From NCBI RefSeq assembly GCF_000519205.1, contig NZ_JAFB01000010.1, positions 65,962 through 129,961 of the forward strand: a DNA stretch of 64,000 nt, given 5' to 3'. Origin of the DNA: Amycolatopsis taiwanensis DSM 45107. GTDB lineage: Bacteria; Actinomycetota; Actinomycetes; Mycobacteriales; Pseudonocardiaceae. Under the pieces are notes generated by a model. The model did no database searches. It was not told the origin of the DNA and saw only the letters and a program-made list of their open reading frames with translations. Below are positions 59,362-64,000 of this stretch, one piece after another; the first letter of the stretch is position 1, and every line of letters starts with the position of its first letter. Made by a program: the position numbers and the translations under genes.

Positions 59362-60699
59362 TCACAGCTCGATGAGCCCTTCCCGCAACGGCTCGCGCGG
59401 CGCTGCGGCTTCCGCCGGGTGGCCGATCGCCACCGCGCCGAGCGGCTGCCAGCCCTCGGGCAGGCTCAGCACGTCCCGCACCACATCCGCGGCGAAGATG
59501 GTGGATCCGATCCAGCACGAGCCGAGCCCCTCGGCGGCCAGCGCGATCAGCAGTCCCTGCACCGCCGCGCCGCCCGCGACCGTGAACATCGTCCGCTCAT
59601 TGGCGTTTCGGCGCGCGTCCGGGTAGGTGTGCGCGCCGTCCGGGGTCAGGAACGGCACCACGACTTCCGGAGCGTTGAACAGGATGTCGCCGCGGCTGAC
59701 GCGCTTGGCGATCTGCTCGTCGGTGAAGCCGTCGCCGCGAAGGTCGGCGCGCCAGGATTCGCGCATGGCTTCGAGCAGCTTCGTGCGCAGGCCTTGGTCA
59801 CGTAGCCAGACGAACCGCACCGGCTTGCTGTGGTGAGGCGCCGGGGAAGTCAGCGCGGCACCGATCGAGCGGCGCAGCACGTCCTCCTCGACCGCCTCGT
59901 CGGTGAACCGGCGCACCGAACGGCGCACCAGCACCGCCTCGCGGCGGCCCCGCGCGATCGCCTCGGCGGTGCCCAGCCGGAACATGTCCTCCTCGACCGG
60001 GCGCACCAGCTTACGCGCGGTCGAGCCGTCGTCCACAAGGGACATTCCGCGGACCACCGCCACCGGGAGCCCGCCGAGCTTGCCCTTCACCAGGTCCGCC
60101 GCCGCGGCCAGTTCGTCGGCGACCGCGATCTCGGTGACCTGCAACTCGTTGCCCTGGCCGTCGACCTGGCCCTCGTAGGAGTGCAGCACCTTGATGCCCG
60201 AGGAGCCGATGGCCGTGTCGGTCTGGCCGACCCGCCAGGCCCGGCCCATGGTGTCGGTGATGACCACCGCGACCTCGACCCCGAGCCGCTCCCGCAGCCC
60301 GTTGCGCAGCGCCAGCGCGGACGCGTCGGGGTCGGCCGGCAGCAGCGCGATCTCGTCACCGGCCACGTTGGACCCGTCGACCCCGGAGGCCGCCTGCACC
60401 ACACCGATCCGGTTCTGCGTGATCAACGTGCGGCCGAACCGTGCCAGCACGTGCACGGCCTCCTCTTCGACCAGCCTGCGCCGCGCCGCGTCCCGTTCCT
60501 CGGGGTCGGCCGGTACCCGGACGAGCCGCCCCTCGATCTTCGACACGACCTTGCTGGTGACCACCACGACATCGCCGGACCGCAGCCACCGCGCGGCGTC
60601 CGCGATGGCGCCGGTGAGATCGTCGCCAGGGCGGAACTCCGGCAGCCCGGTCACCGGAATGATCTCCAGCCGCTCCGCGGAATGGTCTCGCTCAGTCAA
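59362..60699 (-). CDS. fbiB: Coenzyme F420:L-glutamate ligase FbiB (bifunctional)
   Basis: 445 residues. The N-terminal ligase (about 1-240) adds glutamates to F420-0: [60 protein letters not shown]. The C-terminal nitroreductase-like domain (about 245-445) reduces dehydro-F420: [43 protein letters not shown] start is used at 60699 because it overlaps the fbiA stop by 8 bp and no better start fits. Gene order fbiA-fbiB is as in M. tuberculosis. Confidence 0.94.
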   Translation of the reverse strand: MTERDHSAERLEIIPVTGLPEFRPGDDLTGAIADAARWLRSGDVVVVTSKVVSKIEGRLVRVPADPEERDAARRRLVEEEAVHVLARFGRTLITQNRIGVVQAASGVDGSNVAGDEIALLPADPDASALALRNGLRERLGVEVAVVITDTMGRAWRVGQTDTAIGSSGIKVLHSYEGQVDGQGNELQVTEIAVADELAAAADLVKGKLGGLPVAVVRGMSLVDDGSTARKLVRPVEEDMFRLGTAEAIARGRREAVLVRRSVRRFTDEAVEEDVLRRSIGAALTSPAPHHSKPVRFVWLRDQGLRTKLLEAMRESWRADLRGDGFTDEQIAKRVSRGDILFNAPEVVVPFLTPDGAHTYPDARRNANERTMFTVAGGAAVQGLLIALAAEGLGSCWIGSTIFAADVVRDVLSLPEGWQPLGAVAIGHPAEAAAPREPLREGLIEL

Positions 60700-61687
60700 T
60701 GTCCACTCCAGACAGTTGCAGGGCCGCCCGCGCCATCGCAGCGGTCGCGTCGATGTCGGACATCAGCAGCGGCACCGCACACACGGCGACGCCGGGCACG
60801 TGAACCGTCTCTCCGGAAGCCACCAGCCAGCCGTCGAGCAGGCCGTCCTCGGAGGTGCGCCGGGAGCCGTAGTGCCGGCCGACCGCCTCGGCGGAGGTCT
60901 CTACGCCGATCGCGGTGAGGCAGGCGTCCGCCATGCCCCGCAACGGTTTCCCGCTGATGATGGGCGAGACGGCCACCACGCCCGCGGAGGTCTTGCGCAG
61001 CGCGTCCCGCACGCCCGGCACCGACAGCACCGTGCCGACCGACACCACGGGGTTGGACGGTGCGAAGAGGACGGCGTCGGCCTCGGAGATCGCATCGAGC
61101 ACGCCGGGCGCGGGCTTGGCCTCCTCCGCCCCGACGGGCACGATCGAATGTGCGGGAAGACCCGCCCGGTACCGCACCCACCACTCCTGGAAGTGCAGTG
61201 CCTTGCGCTGCCCGGCGTTGTCCGGATCGTCCACGACGACGTGGGTTTCCACGCGGTCGTCGGTCATCGGCAACAGCCGGACACCAGGTTGCCAGCGGTC
61301 GCACAGCGCCTCGGTCACCGCCGACAGCGGGTACCCGGCGCGCAGCATCCGCGTGCGGATCAGGTGGGTCGCGATGTCCTTGTCCCCGAGACCGAACCAG
61401 GTGGGCTCGGCCCCGTAGGCGGCGAGTTCCTCCTTGACCGTCCAGGTCTCGTCCTGATGACCCCAGCCACGTTCGGTGTCGATACCACCACCCAGGGTGT
61501 ACATGCACGTGTCCAGGTCCGGAGCGATCCGCAGGCCGTGCATCCACACGTCGTCACCGGTGTTCACCACGGCGGTGATCTCGTGCGGTGACTCACCCGG
61601 GCCGATCGGCGGCAGGCCGAGCGCCGCCTTCACGCCGAGCAGGAAGCGGGCGCCGCCGACGCCGCCGACAACTACGACAACCTTCAC
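60692..61687 (-). CDS. fbiA: LPPG:FO transferase FbiA (CofD family)
   Basis: 331 residues. It joins the phospho-lactyl/enolpyruvyl moiety to FO, making (dehydro-)F420-0. [60 protein letters not shown] and [20 protein letters not shown] are CofD landmarks. The GTG at 61687 overlaps the upstream GNAT stop by 4 bp (GTGA) and follows GGAAGGA. It is coupled to fbiB downstream. Confidence 0.95.
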   Translation of the reverse strand: MKVVVVVGGVGGARFLLGVKAALGLPPIGPGESPHEITAVVNTGDDVWMHGLRIAPDLDTCMYTLGGGIDTERGWGHQDETWTVKEELAAYGAEPTWFGLGDKDIATHLIRTRMLRAGYPLSAVTEALCDRWQPGVRLLPMTDDRVETHVVVDDPDNAGQRKALHFQEWWVRYRAGLPAHSIVPVGAEEAKPAPGVLDAISEADAVLFAPSNPVVSVGTVLSVPGVRDALRKTSAGVVAVSPIISGKPLRGMADACLTAIGVETSAEAVGRHYGSRRTSEDGLLDGWLVASGETVHVPGVAVCAVPLLMSDIDATAAMARAALQLSGVDID

Positions 61688-62457
61688 AAGAACCGATCCT
61701 TCCACGGGGAAGGCGGCACCCAGTAGCGGTATCTGTGATCTCCGCGGAAGCCGAGCGACTGGTAGAGCGCGAGCGCCGGCGCATTGCGCACATCCACCTG
61801 CAGGACGCAGGCGGCCGCACCACGCCCGGCGGCCCACCGGCCACAGGCCGCCATCAGCGCCTTCGCCAGTCCACGCCGCCGATACTCGGGCCGCACCGCC
61901 AGCCGCGCGACGACCAGGACGTCCTCCACTATGGCCGCCCGAACCGCGCCGGCCGTGACACCGTCCATCTCGACGATGCCGAACCCGGTCTCACCGCCGG
62001 TGAGCACGTGCCGCTGGGCCGGAGTCGGTGCCGGGCTCCCCACCGCCAGTTCCCACCAGCCGGGAGTGGGCTCGGCCAGGATCGGGACCTCCGGGTCGCC
62101 GGTGGAGAGCGGGCCCACGAGCACGGAGACGCGATGACCGGACGCATGCGCGACGTTCGGTAGCCAGCCCGCGGCCTCGATGGCGCGCTCCGTCTCGCTG
62201 CCCTCGATCGCCTGCACCATCGGTGGAATTCCGTGGGTGTGGGCGAACTCACACACTGCCTCCAGGGCCTGCGGGACCGGCAGGCCGGGGTCGCCGATCG
62301 CCAGCGCGCTGTTGGCCCGGCCGGTGAACGGCCGCCCGCGAACATCCTCCGGCGTCATGTCGTACGCCGCCCGCAGCCGCCAGCCACCGAGTTCGTCCTC
62401 GATCACGGCGGGCCACGCCTCCGCGCAGAGAAGTTCCAACTTTTCGGTGGTCCACAC
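61684..62457 (-). CDS. GNAT-family N-acetyltransferase
   Basis: 257 residues. The acetyl-CoA site is in VVARLAVRPEYRRRGLAKAL with the R/Q-x-x-G-x-G/A pattern, and QVDVRNAPALALYQSLGF closes the fold. The N-terminal 120 residues are a degenerate second GNAT half (LCAEAWPAVIEDELGGWRLR), so the protein is a two-lobed enzyme. It is the first gene of the GNAT-fbiA-fbiB operon, coupled to fbiA. Substrate unknown. Confidence 0.87.
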   Translation of the reverse strand: MWTTEKLELLCAEAWPAVIEDELGGWRLRAAYDMTPEDVRGRPFTGRANSALAIGDPGLPVPQALEAVCEFAHTHGIPPMVQAIEGSETERAIEAAGWLPNVAHASGHRVSVLVGPLSTGDPEVPILAEPTPGWWELAVGSPAPTPAQRHVLTGGETGFGIVEMDGVTAGAVRAAIVEDVLVVARLAVRPEYRRRGLAKALMAACGRWAAGRGAAACVLQVDVRNAPALALYQSLGFRGDHRYRYWVPPSPWKDRFL

Positions 62458-62487
62458 GGGTTACATTGTGCGGCGACCGGGGGAGAA

Positions 62488-62504
62488 TAAGGGTGGCCTT
62501 ACCT
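62488..62504. promoter_or_regulatory. Candidate iron box (IdeR/DmdR) between GNAT-fbiAB and fdxA-dapC
   Basis: TAAGGGTGGCCTTACCT fits the IdeR/DmdR pattern TNAGGTNAGNCTNACCT with two mismatches among the fixed positions, and includes TAAGG/CCTTA inverted arms. It lies 69 bp before the ferredoxin GTG and 31 bp before the GNAT start, in the shared promoter region. Confidence 0.4.
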
Positions 62505-62572
62505 GGAAAGCTTGGGGCGAAGACGCGTAATGTCCGAGCCATAGCCGGATCTCATTCACACAGGAGAGCGCA

Positions 62573-62893
62573 GTGACCTACGTGATCGCCGAGCCCTGCG
62601 TCGACGTGCTCGACAAGGCGTGCATCGACGAGTGCCCCGTCGACTGCATCTACGAGGGCGACCGGATGCTCTACATCCACCCCGACGAGTGCGTGGACTG
62701 CGGTGCCTGCGAGCCCGTGTGCCCGGTGGAAGCCATCTACTACGAGGACGACGTCCCCGAGGAGTGGGCCGAATACACCAAGGCCAACGTCGACTTCTTC
62801 GAGAAGCTCGGCTCTCCCGGCGGGGCGTCCAAGGTCGGCAAGGTCAGCGACGATCCGCAGTGGATCAAGGACCTGGCGCCGCGCGGCGAATGA
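62573..62893 (+). CDS. fdxA: 7Fe ferredoxin
   Basis: 106 residues, typical of actinobacterial [3Fe-4S][4Fe-4S] ferredoxins. The cysteine pattern is in CVDVLDKACIDECPVDCIYE and DECVDCGACEPVCPVEAIYY. It carries electrons, with an acidic C-terminal part. GTG start with AGGAGAG upstream. The stop overlaps the dapC start as ATGA, so they are an operon, an order also found in mycobacteria (Rv1177-Rv1178). Confidence 0.95.
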   Translation: MTYVIAEPCVDVLDKACIDECPVDCIYEGDRMLYIHPDECVDCGACEPVCPVEAIYYEDDVPEEWAEYTKANVDFFEKLGSPGGASKVGKVSDDPQWIKDLAPRGE

Positions 62894-63978
62894 CCTCGGC
62901 CACGCTGCCCGACTTTCCCTGGGACTCGCTGGCCGGTGCCGGCCAGACCGCACGTGCCCACCCGGGTGGGCTGGTCGACCTGTCCGTAGGCACGCCCGTC
63001 GATCCGGTGCCCGAGGCCGTCCGGAACGCGCTGGCCTCGGTTTCGGACATCCCGGGCTACCCGGCCACTCACGGCACGCCCGAGCTGCGTGCCGCGGTGG
63101 TCGAGGCGCTGCGGCGGCGCCACGGCGTCGTCGGGCTCGTACCTGATGCGGTGCTGCCGACCATCGGTTCCAAGGAGCTGGTGGCCTGGCTGCCGCGGCT
63201 ACTCGGGGTAGGCGCGAACGACACCGTGGTCATTCCCGAGCTGGCCTACCCCACGTATGAGGTCGGAGCGCTGCTCGCCGGGGCCGGTGTGCTGCGCGCG
63301 GACAGCCTGTTCGCGCTCGGCCCGCAGCGGCCGCGGCTGCTCTGGCTGAACTCGCCGTCGAACCCGACCGGCCGCGTGCTCGGCGTGGAGCACCTGCGCA
63401 AGGTCGTGTCCTGGGCGCGCGAGCGGGGCACGATCGTGGTCTCCGACGAGTGCTACCTGACGCTCGGGTGGGATGCGGAGCCGGTCTCGATCCTGCATCC
63501 CGACGTGTGCGGCGACCGCATGGACGGGCTGCTGGCGGTCCACTCACTGTCCAAATCGGCCAACCTGGCCAGCTACCGGGCCGGATTCGTCACCGGTGAC
63601 CCGCGGCTGATCGCCGAACTGCTCGCCGTGCGCAAGCACGCCGGGATGATCGTGCCGAGGCCGGTGCAGGAGGCGATGACCGTCGCGCTCGCCGACGACG
63701 CGGCGCTCGCGACACAGCGGGAGCGTTATGCGCGGCGGCGGCTCGTGCTGACGAAGGCGTTGCAGGACAACGGCTTCCGGATCGACCACTCGGAGGCCGG
63801 GCTTTACCTGTGGGCCACCCGGGACGAGACCGATTGGCAGACCGTCAACTGGCTCGCCGAGCGCGGCATCCTGGTGGCGCCGGGCACCTTCTATGGCCCG
63901 TCGGGCTCGCAGCACGTGCGCGTTGCGTTGACCGCGACCGACGAGCGTGTCGCCGCCGCCGCCGAACGCCTGGCCTGA
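62890..63978 (+). CDS. dapC: N-succinyldiaminopimelate aminotransferase (DapC-type)
   Basis: 362 residues, class I PLP aminotransferase. It acts in lysine and diaminopimelate synthesis. VDLSVGTPVDPVPEAVRNAL, LWLNSPSNPTGRVLGVEHLR, TIVVSDECYLTLGWD and the PLP lysine in AVHSLSKSANLASYRAGFVT are present. ATG overlaps the ferredoxin stop. It matches the DapC of mycobacteria in length and in gene order. The window ends 22 bp after its stop. Confidence 0.92.
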   Translation: MTSATLPDFPWDSLAGAGQTARAHPGGLVDLSVGTPVDPVPEAVRNALASVSDIPGYPATHGTPELRAAVVEALRRRHGVVGLVPDAVLPTIGSKELVAWLPRLLGVGANDTVVIPELAYPTYEVGALLAGAGVLRADSLFALGPQRPRLLWLNSPSNPTGRVLGVEHLRKVVSWARERGTIVVSDECYLTLGWDAEPVSILHPDVCGDRMDGLLAVHSLSKSANLASYRAGFVTGDPRLIAELLAVRKHAGMIVPRPVQEAMTVALADDAALATQRERYARRRLVLTKALQDNGFRIDHSEAGLYLWATRDETDWQTVNWLAERGILVAPGTFYGPSGSQHVRVALTATDERVAAAAERLA

Positions 63979-64000
63979 CCCCCGCCCCCGGCTCGTCACC

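Overview
This 64 kb window is high-GC DNA with GTG/TTG starts, dense codirectional operons and actinobacterial gene families. Its conserved backbone follows the gene content of the Mycobacterium tuberculosis Rv3261-Rv3279c block: birA, a PH-domain protein, GtrA, purK-purE, a fadE25-like acyl-CoA dehydrogenase, a TIGR03089 protein, LCP proteins, rmlD, wbbL, manB, fbiA/fbiB. It also carries arabinogalactan-type rhamnose genes, a type VII secretion toxin module and coenzyme F420 genes. I infer a member of the Pseudonocardiaceae (Amycolatopsis-like); that is an inference from gene content, not a database match. No tRNA, rRNA, transposase or CRISPR was seen.

Layout. 1-5.9 kb: accessory regulators and small enzymes (a SigJ/ECF41 sigma factor cut by the window edge with a coupled flavoprotein, TetR, AraC, two VOC proteins, SRPBCC). 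5.9-9.8 kb: an NlpC/P60 wall hydrolase, birA, a PH-domain membrane protein, hydroxymethylglutaryl-CoA lyase. 10-13.6 kb: a candidate type VII toxin operon (YbaB-like protein, WXG100-like protein, a 778-residue protein ending in a TNT NAD-glycohydrolase-like domain, a small candidate immunity protein). 14-21 kb: signal peptidase, HisN-type phosphatase, two-component system, two GtrA proteins, an ECF sigma factor fused to its own anti-sigma, membrane and extracellular parts. 21.5-31 kb: paired GT87 enzymes, purK-purE, hydrolase, divergent MarR genes, acyl-CoA ligase and acyl-CoA dehydrogenase. 31-34 kb: small accessory genes separated by repeat arrays. 34-39.5 kb: TIGR03089, two LCP wall-ligase genes, rmlB-rmlD. 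39.5-47.5 kb: accessory regulator/transporter pairs with clear operators. 47.6-57.8 kb: glycosyltransferase cluster running into wbbL and manB. 57.8-64 kb: AlkA-like glycosylase, NUDIX, GNAT-fbiA-fbiB, ferredoxin-dapC.

How it works together. rmlB/rmlD supply dTDP-rhamnose, WbbL would add it to the lipid-linked arabinogalactan linker, ManB makes GDP-mannose, GT87 and GT2/GT4 enzymes build further wall glycans, GtrA proteins may move lipid-linked sugars, and LCP proteins attach finished polymers to peptidoglycan. FbiA/FbiB make F420, which the LLM oxidoreductase at 43.4 kb could use.

The least expected content is not a gene. At least seven intergenic sites carry units of 21 or 22 bp built to one plan (a G-A/T-G-T header, then TTC at about positions 11-13, then a variable 4-6 nt linker). 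They occur as tandem arrays, as inverted arrays with a hairpin at the turning point, or as a simple inverted pair. Most sit at the 3' ends of genes, and in several cases the repeat itself supplies the stop codon. A second dispersed repeat encodes chains of tiny overlapping ORFs after the toxin gene and again just before manB.
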